The translations under genes were made by a program, and so were the position numbers. Shown piece after piece: positions 39,153 through 47,373 of a DNA stretch of 64,000 nt. Source of the DNA: Herbaspirillum sp. LeCh32-8 (GTDB lineage: Bacteria; Pseudomonadota; Gammaproteobacteria; Burkholderiales; Burkholderiaceae_D); contig NZ_JAGIPZ010000006.1 in assembly GCF_017814915.1 (NCBI RefSeq), forward strand, positions 124,001-188,000, given 5' to 3'. Positions within the stretch are counted from its first letter, which is position 1, and the number at the start of each line of letters is the position of its first letter. The notes beneath the pieces were generated by a model. The model saw only the letters and a program-made list of their open reading frames with translations. It did not search any database and was not told the origin of the DNA.

Positions 39153-39174
39153 TAAATAAGAATTATTATTAAAT
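39153..39174 (-). promoter_or_regulatory. Fur box upstream of cassette-2 sigma factor
   Basis: AAATAAGAATTATTATTAAA resembles the Fur consensus and is the only AT-rich patch upstream of the minus-strand sigma-factor gene. Confidence 0.65.
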
Positions 39175-39243
39175 AAAACGACGCTAAGGACAAGGCGCAT
39201 CGGCCCACGCAGGCCGAGTCCGGGGAGCGAGGGAGCGTGGTTC

Positions 39244-39426
39244 TCAAGCGTCGGGCCGCGCGCGCAGCTTCCAGTGCAGGCGCAGCTTGCGCGCCACCAC
39301 CCACACCGGCGCCACCAACCCGGCCCAGCACAGCCAGTCCCACAGGCCGTCGCCGAAGATGCCGGCGGCCAGGCCGCCCAGGGTCAGCGAGGCCAGCAGC
39401 AGCGGCCAGCTCCAGGTTCCGTTCAT
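39244..39426 (-). CDS. Small membrane protein partner of the PepSY protein
   Basis: A 60-residue protein with two hydrophobic segments (about 4-24 and 28-44) and a basic tail (RKLRLHWKLRARPDA). Its ATG overlaps the stop of the PepSY gene as ATGA, so it is translationally coupled and under the same Fur-type control. I recognise no domain. Small proteins of this kind often follow PepSY iron-regulated genes; its role is unknown. Confidence 0.7.
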   Translation of the reverse strand: MNGTWSWPLLLASLTLGGLAAGIFGDGLWDWLCWAGLVAPVWVVARKLRLHWKLRARPDA

Positions 39427-40589
39427 GCCTGCTCCTTCATGCCGGCGATGGTCGTGGCGGGGTGTTGTTTGTCATTCTGGGCGTCGATCTGGCGCACCGC
39501 GTTCCTGCTGCGTTTCATCCAGATGATGAAGCCGGTCACGGTGGCCGCGGTGGTGAGCACGGTGAACAGCGCCCACAGGATCTTCAGCGGCATGCCGGCG
39601 TAGTCGCCGAAATGGAACGGCCCGGACAGCAACAGCACCTGCATGTACCAGGGCATGCCGCGCCGGTCGGCCAGGGCACCGGTTTCGGCATCGACCACGG
39701 CGATGTTGTAGACGCGCTTCTCCAGCTCGGTATGGCCGCGCAACACCACCATATAGTGTCGCTTGGTGGCGTACTCCGTGCCGGGGTAGAACACGAAGGC
39801 CAGGTCCTTGCCCGGCACCGCCTCGTTGGCGACCTGCACCGCGCGGTCGGGCGCGACCAATGACTTGGGCGTCGTCGCCGGCAGCGTGCGCACCAGGTCT
39901 GCCAGCTCGGTCTTTTGCCAGATGCCGATGATCAGCGGCGACAGCGACAGGAAGGTACCGGTCAGCCCCACCACCAGCGCCCACACCATCACCGCGATGG
40001 CGCTCAGGTTGTGCAGGTCGGCCTGCACCATGCGCGCCTGGCGTCCGAAGCGCACCAGGCCGAAGGCCAGCTTGCGCATGAACGGCCCGTACAGCACGAT
40101 GCCGCTGACCATGCTGAGCACGAACACGATGCCCACCACGCCGATGAACAACTGCCCCGGGAAGCCCAGGAACAGGTTCACATGCAACTTGAGGAGGAAG
40201 CCGGTAAAGCTGTCGTCGGTGCCAATGCTGTGCGGTTCACCGCTGGCGGCGTTGTAGAAGAAGGACTTGCCCTCGCGCAGGCTGGCCGCATCGGGCGGGC
40301 CGACGCGCACGCCGACGAACTGCGCGCCGTCATCCTCGAAGAAGGACAACGACTGCATCGCCGTGCCGGGATTGGCGGCGAGGGTTTGGTTCACCAGTTG
40401 CTGCAGCGCCGGTCGCGGCGTGCCGTCGGCGACCGCGGCGACATGATGCCCCTGCTCCAGCAGGTCGTCGATCTCGTGGTGGAAGATCAGCAGCAGCCCG
40501 GTCACGCACAGCAGCAGCAGGTTGATGGTGCAGATCAGGCTGGTCCAGCGGTGTACCGTGTACCAGCCGCGCAAGGTCTTGCTCTTCAT
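39423..40589 (-). CDS. PepSY-associated transmembrane protein (iron-regulated)
   Basis: The 388-residue protein has four main membrane segments: about 15-38 after WYTVHRWTS, about 145-170, about 195-220, and near the C-terminus about 330-353. The two PepSY-type soluble parts lie between them. The motifs HRWTSLICTINLLLLCVTG, HVNLFLGFPGQ, DLHNLSAI and LSGPFHFGDYAGMPLK carry His residues typical of this family, which is often proposed to act as a ferric-siderophore or heme reductase. A Fur box lies about 65 bases upstream. It belongs to the iron cluster, probably reducing or releasing imported iron; that role is inferred. Confidence 0.9.
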   Translation of the reverse strand: MKSKTLRGWYTVHRWTSLICTINLLLLCVTGLLLIFHHEIDDLLEQGHHVAAVADGTPRPALQQLVNQTLAANPGTAMQSLSFFEDDGAQFVGVRVGPPDAASLREGKSFFYNAASGEPHSIGTDDSFTGFLLKLHVNLFLGFPGQLFIGVVGIVFVLSMVSGIVLYGPFMRKLAFGLVRFGRQARMVQADLHNLSAIAVMVWALVVGLTGTFLSLSPLIIGIWQKTELADLVRTLPATTPKSLVAPDRAVQVANEAVPGKDLAFVFYPGTEYATKRHYMVVLRGHTELEKRVYNIAVVDAETGALADRRGMPWYMQVLLLSGPFHFGDYAGMPLKILWALFTVLTTAATVTGFIIWMKRSRNAVRQIDAQNDKQHPATTIAGMKEQA

Positions 40590-40652
40590 TATTGGCTCCC
40601 CGGCCGCCCGGGTGTGCGCACGGCCGTTCCCTGTTTTTCAGACGGGCCGATT

Positions 40653-40673
40653 ATAAATGAGAATTATTCTTGC
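40653..40673 (-). promoter_or_regulatory. Fur box upstream of the PepSY gene
   Basis: ATAAATGAGAATTATTCTTG is a good Fur-consensus match upstream of the minus-strand PepSY gene, with the same left half as the box at 34781. Confidence 0.75.
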
Positions 40674-40699
40674 GATTTCTGTTTTCGGCGCGCAAAAAA

Positions 40700-40726
40700 A
40701 ACGGCCCCGGTAACACCGGGGCCGTT
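40700..40726 (-). terminator. Terminator of the MFS transporter gene
   Basis: AACGGCCCCGG and CCGGGGCCGTT pair over 11 bp around TAACA, with an A-run on the left giving a T-tract on the minus strand, just after the MFS stop. Confidence 0.85.
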
Positions 40727-40746
40727 GGGTGGGAGCGGAAGCTAAC

Positions 40747-42015
40747 TCAGCGAGCCTTGGCAGCGCCCGGCCACAGGCGCACTACCAGCGCCAGGATCGA
40801 GGTCGTGGTGGCTAGCGCGATCACCGCAATCCAGCCCCACTGCGCCAGCGCCAGGCTGCCCAGCGCCGCGCCGCCGGCCATGCCGATGAACATGCCCACG
40901 AACAGCACCGCGTTCAGGCGGCTGCGAGCGCCGGGCTCGATGCTGTAGACGATGGTCTGGTGCGCTACCAGCGTAGCCTGCACGCCGAGGTCGAAGCCGA
41001 TCGCGGCCAGGGCGATCAGCGCCAGCTGGCCATCGGTCGAGAACCAGGGCGACAGCGCCATCGCCGCGAACGACACCGTGGCCAGGCCGACGCCCAGGCG
41101 GGTCACCAGTTCAGGGCCCTTCTTGTCCGAGATGCGGCCCGCCAGGGGCGCAGCCAGGGCGCCGGCCGCGCCGGCCAGGCCGAAGGCGCCGGCGGCGGCA
41201 CTGCCCAGGTGGAACGGCGCGCCGTGCAGCATCACCGCCAGCGTCGACCAGAAGGCCGAGAAGCCGATCGACAACAAGCCCTGCGCCAGTGCGGCCCGGC
41301 GCAGTGCGCCATGCTTCTTGAACAACGTCGCCAGCGAACCCAACAGCGCGCCATACGACAGGTGGGTGGTCGGATGGAAGCGCGGCAGACCGCGCCAGGC
41401 GGCCACGCCGATCAGCGCGATGCTGGCGGCGGCGCCGACGAACATGGCGCGCCAGCCGAAGTGCTCGGCCACGAAGCCGCTCACCACGCGTGAGAGCAGG
41501 ATGCCCAGCAGCAGGCCGGTCATCACGGTGCCGACGATGCGTCCGCGGCTGTGCTCCGGCGCCAGCGTGGCGGCGGCGGGGACGATGTCCTGCGCCATGG
41601 TGGCGGTCAGGCCCACCGCCAGGCTGGCCGCCAGCAGCATGCCCACGCCGGAAGAAGCGCCGGCCAACAGCAGGGCCACGGTCAGGATGGCCGCCTTGAT
41701 CAGGATGATGCGGCGACGGTCGTAGCGATCGCCCAGCGGCGCCAGCAGCAAAATGCCCAGCGCATAGCCGAGCTGGGTCGACATCGGCACCATGCCCACC
41801 AGGCGCTCGGAGGCGCCAATGTCGTCGGCCAGCACGCCCAGCATGGGTTGCGAGTAATACAGCGAGGCCACCGACAGGCCGGCGCCGGTGGCCAGCAGGC
41901 CGATCAGCGCGGGCGACAGGCCTGGGGCGTGGTGGACATGGGTGTGCGAAGGCGCCTTGGCGGTCGCTGCCGCTGTTGTCGCCGCGGCTGTATGCGTTCT
42001 GGGAATGCTGCTCAT
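40747..42015 (-). CDS. MFS transporter (drug-exporter type)
   Basis: The 422-residue protein has about 12 membrane helices. The motif between helices 2 and 3 is LLLAPLGDRYDRRRIIL, the MFS motif A. The first helix is followed by SLYYSQPMLGVLADDIG, typical of the YybF/YgaY-like subgroup of drug exporters. The N-terminal tail is Ala/Thr-rich and contains HTHVHH, which may bind a metal or be incidental. It is divergent from a LysR-type gene, probably its regulator. The substrate is unknown. Confidence 0.92.
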   Translation of the reverse strand: MSSIPRTHTAAATTAAATAKAPSHTHVHHAPGLSPALIGLLATGAGLSVASLYYSQPMLGVLADDIGASERLVGMVPMSTQLGYALGILLLAPLGDRYDRRRIILIKAAILTVALLLAGASSGVGMLLAASLAVGLTATMAQDIVPAAATLAPEHSRGRIVGTVMTGLLLGILLSRVVSGFVAEHFGWRAMFVGAAASIALIGVAAWRGLPRFHPTTHLSYGALLGSLATLFKKHGALRRAALAQGLLSIGFSAFWSTLAVMLHGAPFHLGSAAAGAFGLAGAAGALAAPLAGRISDKKGPELVTRLGVGLATVSFAAMALSPWFSTDGQLALIALAAIGFDLGVQATLVAHQTIVYSIEPGARSRLNAVLFVGMFIGMAGGAALGSLALAQWGWIAVIALATTTSILALVVRLWPGAAKAR

Positions 42016-42149
42016 GCTTGGATACTCCGGTGAATTTGCGTCGCTGCTGGTCTTTAAGCCCTGTGAATGCCAGCGTTGAGGCGAATTTTCCGCTTCCCGG
42101 CTCGCATACGGTAGTAGCGCAAAGGGCAGAATTGATATACGTTGAGCGT

Positions 42150-43154
42150 ATGACCAAGTCCTCCCCTCCCCCGGGCTCCAATGCTGCCGGGCCGCTTTCC
42201 GCCGCAGGCCTGAGCGACCGCATCGAGCTGATGCAAACCTTCGTGCGCATCGTCGAAGCCGGCAGCCTGTCGGCCGCGGCGACGCAGCTGGGCACCACCC
42301 AGCCCACCGTCAGCCGCCGCCTGCAGGCGCTGGAGCGCTCGTTGGGCGTACGCTTGTTGCAACGCTCGACCCATGCGATGAAGCTGACCGAGGACGGCGA
42401 GCGCTGTTACGAGCGCGCCAAGGACCTGCTGGCCGGATGGGACGAGTTCGAGAACGAGCTGCGCGGCGCGCGCCTGCATGCCGAGGGCTCGCTGCGGGTG
42501 GTGGTGCCGCACGCGTTCGGCCAGAAGCAACTGATCGGCCCGCTGGCCGAGTTCATGCGGCGCCACCCGCGCATCACCGTGGAATGGCTGCTGCACGACC
42601 GCGCCGCCGATTTCATCATGCACGGCATCGATTGCGCCATCGAGGTCGGCGACGTGCACGACACCTCGCTGGTGGCAATTCACCTGGCCGAGGTGCCGCG
42701 CATGACGGTGGCCTCCCCTGCCCTGCTGGAGGGCCGCGCGCTGCCGCGGCATCCGGCCGACCTGGCGACGTTCCCGTGGATCGCCATCCCGGCGTTCTAC
42801 CGGCGCGAGATCACGCTCACCCATGCAGGCAGCGGCGAGCAGAAACACGTCGGTTTCCGCCCGCAGCTGGTCACCGACAGCCTGTACGCGCTGCGTAACG
42901 CCGCCATCGAAGGCATGGGCGTGGCGGTGGGGTCGTCATGGATCCTGGCCGAGGACGTCGCCGCCGGGCGGCTGGTGCAGCTGTTGCCGGAATGGATGCC
43001 GGCGCCGCTGCCGGTGTCGTTGCTCTACCCGTACGCGCGCATCTATCCGGCGCGGTTGCGGCATTTCATCGACACCATGAAGGAGGCGATGCCCGCTGCC
43101 GTGAGCGGCGCGGTGGGATGGGAGGCGTTGATGCGCATGAAGAAGGAGGATTGA
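42150..43154 (+). CDS. LysR-family transcriptional regulator
   Basis: A 334-residue regulator with the winged HTH at residues ~24-85 (LMQTFVRIVEAGSLSAAATQ, LGTTQPTVSRRLQALERSLG) and a periplasmic-binding-like effector domain. The effector domain has FIMHGIDCAIEVGDVHD, the pattern of the CrgA/AaeR-like branch. The ATG at 42150 is the last Met before the HTH and gives a normal length. It is divergent from the MFS gene over 134 bases, so it likely controls that exporter. Confidence 0.92.
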   Translation: MTKSSPPPGSNAAGPLSAAGLSDRIELMQTFVRIVEAGSLSAAATQLGTTQPTVSRRLQALERSLGVRLLQRSTHAMKLTEDGERCYERAKDLLAGWDEFENELRGARLHAEGSLRVVVPHAFGQKQLIGPLAEFMRRHPRITVEWLLHDRAADFIMHGIDCAIEVGDVHDTSLVAIHLAEVPRMTVASPALLEGRALPRHPADLATFPWIAIPAFYRREITLTHAGSGEQKHVGFRPQLVTDSLYALRNAAIEGMGVAVGSSWILAEDVAAGRLVQLLPEWMPAPLPVSLLYPYARIYPARLRHFIDTMKEAMPAAVSGAVGWEALMRMKKED

Positions 43155-43200
43155 GGTCGCTTGGTCTTGTCGACGTGACTGCTACACGATGAACGCCATT

Positions 43201-43307
43201 GGATTCCTGCCTTCGCAGGAACGGCGAGAAGAGGTTACTCGAACCTTGCTTCGCCCGAATCTGCAACCAGTCTGTCGTTCCTGCGAAGGCAGGAACCCAG
43301 TGTCGTG
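43201..43307. repeat. REP-like inverted repeat pair
   Basis: GGATTCCTGCCTTCGCAGGA (43201-43220) and the inverted copy around 43276-43298 (TTCCTGCGAAGGCAGGAACC) flank about 50 bp, and the right arm continues CCAGTGTCGT. Both arms are members of the palindromic family also found at 14087-14350, 46076, 46201 and 46620. Confidence 0.8.
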
Positions 43308-43340
43308 AAAGCCGCGATCAAATGCGGCGACGAGCTGCAG

Positions 43341-43382
43341 CTACGCGCCGTGCTTATTAGTGGTGCGCAGCACGGCGCGTAG
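43341..43382. terminator. Strong hairpin between lysR and CoA-transferase genes
   Basis: CTACGCGCCGTGC (43341-43353) and GCACGGCGCGTAG (43370-43382) form a perfect 13-bp stem with a 16-base loop, only 6 bases after the CoA-transferase stop (minus strand). There is no T-tract, so it may stabilise the 3' end or act with Rho. Confidence 0.5.
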
Positions 43383-43388
43383 TTACCC

Positions 43389-44879
43389 TCACCCCAAGCG
43401 CATCGTCCGATGCTGCGCATAGTGCTGATGCCACGCAAACGCCTCACCCAGCAGATGCGGCGTATGGCCGCCGGCCTGGCAGGCACGCTCGAAGTAGTCC
43501 CGCAGCTGCGCGCGGTAATCCGGATGGCAGCAATGCTCGATCACCTGCACCGCGCGCTCGCGCGGCGCCAGGCCGCGCAGGTCGGCCAGGCCCCATTCGG
43601 TGACCAGCACGTCAACGTCGTGCTCGCTGTGATCCACGTGCGAGACCATCGGCACCACGCTGGAGATCCTGCCTTCCTTGGCGACCGACTTCGACACGAA
43701 GATCGAGATCTGTCCGTTACGCGCGAAATCGCCCGAGCCGCCGATGCCGTTCATCATGTGCGTGCCGCCCACGTGGGTGGAATTGACGTTGCCGTAGAGG
43801 TCGAACTCCAACGCCGTGTTCAGGCCGATGATACCGAGCCGGCGCACCAGCTCAGGGTGGTTGCTGATCTCCTGCGGGCGCAGCACCAGCTTGTCGCGAT
43901 AGCGATCGATGTTGGCGATGAAGTGCTCGTACTTGGCCTGCGACAGCGTGATCGACGAGGCCGAGGCAAAGGCCAGCTGGCCCGAGTCCAGCAGCTCGAT
44001 GGCGCTGTCCTGCAACACCTCCGAATACATCGCCAGGCCGCGGAAGGGAGACTCCACCAGGCCATGCAGCACGGCGTTGGCGATGGTGCCGATGCCGGCC
44101 TGCAGCGGCGCCAAGGTGTGCGGCAGGCGTCCCGCCTCCACTTCGCATTCGAGGAAGCGGATCACGTGGCGCGCGATGGCGTTGGTTTCTTCATCCGGCG
44201 GCAGCACCGAGGACGGGCTGTCCGGCGTCTCGGTCATGACGATGGCGACCACCTTGGCCGGATCGAAGGCGATCGTGCTGCGGCCGATGCGCTCATCCGA
44301 TGCGGTCAGCGGAATCGCTCCGCGCGCCGGACGTTCGGCCGGCAGGTAGATATCGTGCAGGCCTTCCACCGCCAGCGGCACGCTGGTGTTGAGCTCGATG
44401 ACAATGTGTTTGGCCTGCTCCACGAAACTGGCCGAGTTGCCCACCGACATGGTCGGCACGATGCCTTCCTCGGTGATGGCGGCCGCTTCGATCACGGCGA
44501 TGTCGATGCGCGACGGCGTGCCGCTGCGCAGCTGTTCGGCGGTCTCGGAAAGATGCTGGTCGATGAACATCACCTCGCCGGCGTTGATCTTGCCGCGTAG
44601 CGTGGCGTCCACCTGGAATGGCAAGCGTCGCGCCAGCAGACCAGCCTCGGCCATCAGGCCATCGCTGCCGTTGCCCAGCGAGGCGCCGGTGATGACGGTG
44701 AAGCGCAGTTCCTCGCGCTTGGCGCGTTCGGCCAGCGCGCGCGGCATGGCCTTGGCATCGCCGGCGCGGGTGAAGCCGCTCATGCCGATGGTCATGCCGT
44801 TGTGGAAGAAAGAGGCGGCCTGTTCGGCCGACATGACTTTGCCTGCCAATTCAGGCTGGCGGATACGCTGGCTGTCCAT
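43389..44879 (-). CDS. Acetyl-CoA hydrolase / succinyl-CoA:acetate CoA-transferase family
   Basis: The 496 residues fit the Ach1/AarC/ScpC family, which moves CoA between short-chain acids (acetate, propionate, succinate). Motifs include GMTIGMSGFTRAGDAKAMP near the N-terminus, AGIGTIANAVLHGL, NTALEFDLYGNVNSTHVGG, and MNGIGGSGDFARNG with SHVDHSEHDVDVLVTEWGLADLRG toward the end. The ATG at 44879 follows AGGAG. It is divergent from a LysR gene, suggesting substrate-responsive control. Whether it acts as a hydrolase or a transferase, and on which acid, cannot be settled from sequence. Confidence 0.93.
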   Translation of the reverse strand: MDSQRIRQPELAGKVMSAEQAASFFHNGMTIGMSGFTRAGDAKAMPRALAERAKREELRFTVITGASLGNGSDGLMAEAGLLARRLPFQVDATLRGKINAGEVMFIDQHLSETAEQLRSGTPSRIDIAVIEAAAITEEGIVPTMSVGNSASFVEQAKHIVIELNTSVPLAVEGLHDIYLPAERPARGAIPLTASDERIGRSTIAFDPAKVVAIVMTETPDSPSSVLPPDEETNAIARHVIRFLECEVEAGRLPHTLAPLQAGIGTIANAVLHGLVESPFRGLAMYSEVLQDSAIELLDSGQLAFASASSITLSQAKYEHFIANIDRYRDKLVLRPQEISNHPELVRRLGIIGLNTALEFDLYGNVNSTHVGGTHMMNGIGGSGDFARNGQISIFVSKSVAKEGRISSVVPMVSHVDHSEHDVDVLVTEWGLADLRGLAPRERAVQVIEHCCHPDYRAQLRDYFERACQAGGHTPHLLGEAFAWHQHYAQHRTMRLG

Positions 44880-44997
44880 GTTGTTGCTCCTGCTCGGTTT
44901 CTTTTGGAAAGGGCGAAGTGCATCCGGGCGGGCCGTGGTGTGGGGGCCGGAGCGGACTTCTTGCATTCTTGTTTTGATCCAGTATAGGAGTCGTGTC

Positions 44998-45047
44998 GTA
45001 TGCGCTGTATGATTTAAATTCCGCCATTGCAGTCGCAATGCGCATAC
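44998..45047. promoter_or_regulatory. Spaced inverted repeat in the lysR / CoA-transferase promoter region
   Basis: GTATGCGC (44998-45005) and GCGCATAC (45040-45047) are inverted copies separated by 34 bases, between divergent genes. Two distant half-sites are plausible for a LysR-type tetramer; binding is inference. Confidence 0.4.
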
Positions 45048-45086
45048 TTTGATCTCCCGCAAATTCACCCAGAAAGCCCGGTCGCC

Positions 45087-45977
45087 ATGGACATCCGCGC
45101 GTTGCGCTATTTCACCGAAACGGTGCGTCTGAACAGCTTCAGCCGCGCTGCCGACGCCTTGCATGTGACGCAATCCACCGTCAGCAAGATGGTGCGCCAG
45201 CTGGAGGATGAGGTCGATGCGCCGCTGCTGATCCGCGACGGTCGCAAGCTGCAGTTGACCGACACCGGCCGCGTGGTGTTCGAGCAGGGCCAGCAAATTC
45301 TGGCATCGATGCTGCGGCTCGACGCCGAGGTGCGCGACACCAAGGCCCTGCGCCAGGGCCGACTGGAAATCGGCATCCCGCCGATGATCAACATCCTCTG
45401 CACGCCGGTGCTGAAGGCATTTCGCGAACGTCATCCGGACATCGCCATCGTGCTCAAGGAAGACACCGGCCCGCAGATCGAGCAGCGAGTGGCCAGCGGC
45501 GAGCTGGAGATCGGCATGACGGTGCTGCCGGTCGATCCGGAGCTGTCACTGCAGGTGATGCCGGTGGCGCGTTACCCGATTTGGGCGGTGGCGCAGGCAG
45601 GCAGTTTCCAGAAGAACCGCAGTACCCTGCGTTGCGCGCAGCTGGACGGTATGCCGCTGGTGATGCTGAACAACGAATTCGGGCTCACCCGCAGCCTGCG
45701 CGGCAGTTTCCGCGAGCTGGGCATCGCGCCGCAGATCGTTGCGCAAAGCGGCCAATGGGATTGGCTGGTGGCGATGGCGCTGGCCGGCATGGGGACGGCC
45801 CTCTTGCCCGAACCGTTCATCCACCGGATCGCAACCGACCAGCTGCAGGCGGTGCGCCTGGTGGAGCCGGAGGTGCAGTGGCAGGTGGCGTATGTCACGC
45901 GTGGGGGCTACCTTTCGCATGCTGCGCGGGCTTGGATGGCGGTGAGTGAGGGCTTGTTTGCGGGGGGCAAGGGGTGA
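45087..45977 (+). CDS. LysR-family transcriptional regulator
   Basis: A 296-residue protein with an N-terminal HTH (MDIRALRYFTETVRLNSFSR, AADALHVTQSTVSKMVRQLE) and a C-terminal effector domain (GRLEIGIPPMINILCTPVLK; MALAGMGTALLPEPFI). It resembles the CynR/CidR-like part of the family. It is divergent from the CoA-transferase gene and likely activates it in response to an organic acid or a CoA ester. It is followed by a repeat-rich non-coding region. Confidence 0.93.
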   Translation: MDIRALRYFTETVRLNSFSRAADALHVTQSTVSKMVRQLEDEVDAPLLIRDGRKLQLTDTGRVVFEQGQQILASMLRLDAEVRDTKALRQGRLEIGIPPMINILCTPVLKAFRERHPDIAIVLKEDTGPQIEQRVASGELEIGMTVLPVDPELSLQVMPVARYPIWAVAQAGSFQKNRSTLRCAQLDGMPLVMLNNEFGLTRSLRGSFRELGIAPQIVAQSGQWDWLVAMALAGMGTALLPEPFIHRIATDQLQAVRLVEPEVQWQVAYVTRGGYLSHAARAWMAVSEGLFAGGKG

Positions 45978-46200
45978 GCTTGCGTTTGTGGGTGTGTGGG
46001 TTTGGTGACTTGTTGACTATGTTTGGTTTGCAGTCTGATGCTTCATGTTTGCTAATGCCGCCTAGCTTTCTGATTTAACCCGTCATCCTGGCGAAGGCCG
46101 GGATCCAGTGTCGTTCGTTGCGCTTTTGCGGCACCAACATCTATCACTCAAGCTGCGTCAAGTTTCATCAGTAGCAGAACACGCAGACTCCCATTCAATT

Positions 46201-46568
46201 TAACCCGTCGTCCCAGCAAAAGCAGGGACCCAGCGTCGTTTGTTGCGCTTCACCGGTGCTTGTTGAGGCGCATTGGGTAGTCTGGTCTTGCTGCGTGCAG
46301 ATGTACTGACTCTGTGCTTTTCTTTCTCCGGTCGGAACGGAGCGCCGGGGGCGGCCCGGCAGCCGCTCACTTTTCTTGCTTCGCCAAGAAAAGTAAGCAA
46401 AAGAAGGCGGCCCCTAAGTGCCAGCCCCTTCGGGGTACCCGTCGCAGCGCGCTGAAAAATGGGCAAGGCAAAGTCGCTGCGCTCCGGTTGCCTTGCTGAT
46501 CCATTTTTCACCGCACTCCGCCGGCTGGCCCACAAGGGGAAACCCGGCCGGCTCGCCTGCGGCATCGC
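46201..46568 (+). repeat. Composite repeat, copy 1 (REP plus ~294-bp body)
   Basis: It starts with a REP-like palindrome (46201-46250) and continues with a body from GGTAGTCTGGTCTTGCTG (46275) to CGGCATCGC (46568). The body contains its own inverted repeats, such as GAAAAATGGGCAAGGCAA against TTGCCTTGCTGATCCATTTTTC, which would fold strongly as RNA or single-stranded DNA. Confidence 0.85.
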
Positions 46569-46619
46569 ATGCTTGCTGCTCGCCTGCGACATCGATGTAT
46601 TGGCTCGCTATCTCATGCA

Positions 46620-46980
46620 ATCCGTCGTCCCTGCGAAAGCAGGGACCCAGTGTCGTTCGTCGTGCTTCCTCGATTGTTGTTCTGGGCGGGTAGTCTGGTC
46701 TTGCTGCATGCGGATGTACTGGCTTCATTCTTTCTTTCTCCGGTCAGAACGGAGCGCCGGGGGCGGCCCGGCAGCCGCTCACTTTTCTTGCTCCGGCAAG
46801 AAAAGTAAGCAAAAGAAGGCGGCCCCTAAGTGCCAGCCCCTGCGGGGTTCCCGTCGGAGCGCGCTGAAAAATGGACAAGGCAAAGTCGCTGCGCTCCGGT
46901 TGCCTTGCTGATCCATTTTTCACCGCACTCCGACGGCTGGCCCACAAGGGGAAAACCGTCCGGCTCGCCTGCGGCATCGC
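46620..46980 (+). repeat. Composite repeat, copy 2
   Basis: It has the same layout as copy 1: a REP-like palindrome (46620-46667), then the body from 46688 to 46980, nearly identical to copy 1, with differences concentrated at paired positions (for example CGCAGC/CGGAGC), suggesting that structure is conserved. Confidence 0.85.
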
Positions 46981-47082
46981 TTCTGCTCATCCTCGCCTTC
47001 GGCTTCGCACGGGCTCTCGGCTCCGCCTTCGAGGCGGCAAGGTGCAGTGGATAAGACATTTGGCCATTGCAAGCCCCGCAAT

Positions 47083-47155
47083 GCCCCCGGCGCTCCGTTC
47101 CGACCGGAGAAAGAATGAAGCCAGTACATCCGCATGCAGCAAGACCAGACTACTC
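47083..47155 (-). repeat. Inverted partial copy of the composite repeat
   Basis: The reverse complement runs GAGTAGTCTGGTCTTGCTGC to GGAACGGAGCGCCGGGGGC and matches the first ~75 bases of the body of copies 1 and 2. Together with copy 2 it makes a long inverted arrangement around 46.7-47.15 kb. Confidence 0.8.
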
Positions 47156-47373
47156 AATGCATACGATCGAAGCAGATCATTCGCAAACCGACTGCAACAT
47201 AAGAACTTAAGTCATACAGCGAATGCCCCCCTCTTCCTATACTCCCCCTTGCCGACACCCGTCGCGTCCGCCGGTCGCGGCGGCGGAACCGGAATGACGC
47301 TGCTGCGGGAATAAAGCCGCGCGGGCGTCGGCGCTCCATCGAATTCCCCAACACGCCCCTCTCCCTCCATAGC

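Larger units (their letters stand above)
45978..47373. other. 1.4-kb non-coding, repeat-filled region
   Basis: This gap between the lysR gene and the FUSC gene holds REP-like palindromes at 46076-46125, 46201-46250 and 46620-46667, two direct copies of a ~294-bp sequence, and a short inverted third copy. Small open frames exist in all phases but they repeat with the element and lack conserved protein features, so I call none of them genes. Confidence 0.75.

Noticed and set aside
46200-47059. Several 60-150-residue open frames in the 46-47 kb repeat region, on both strands
   Set aside because: They recur with the repeated DNA, overlap each other in all frames and show no protein-level conservation beyond that of the DNA.
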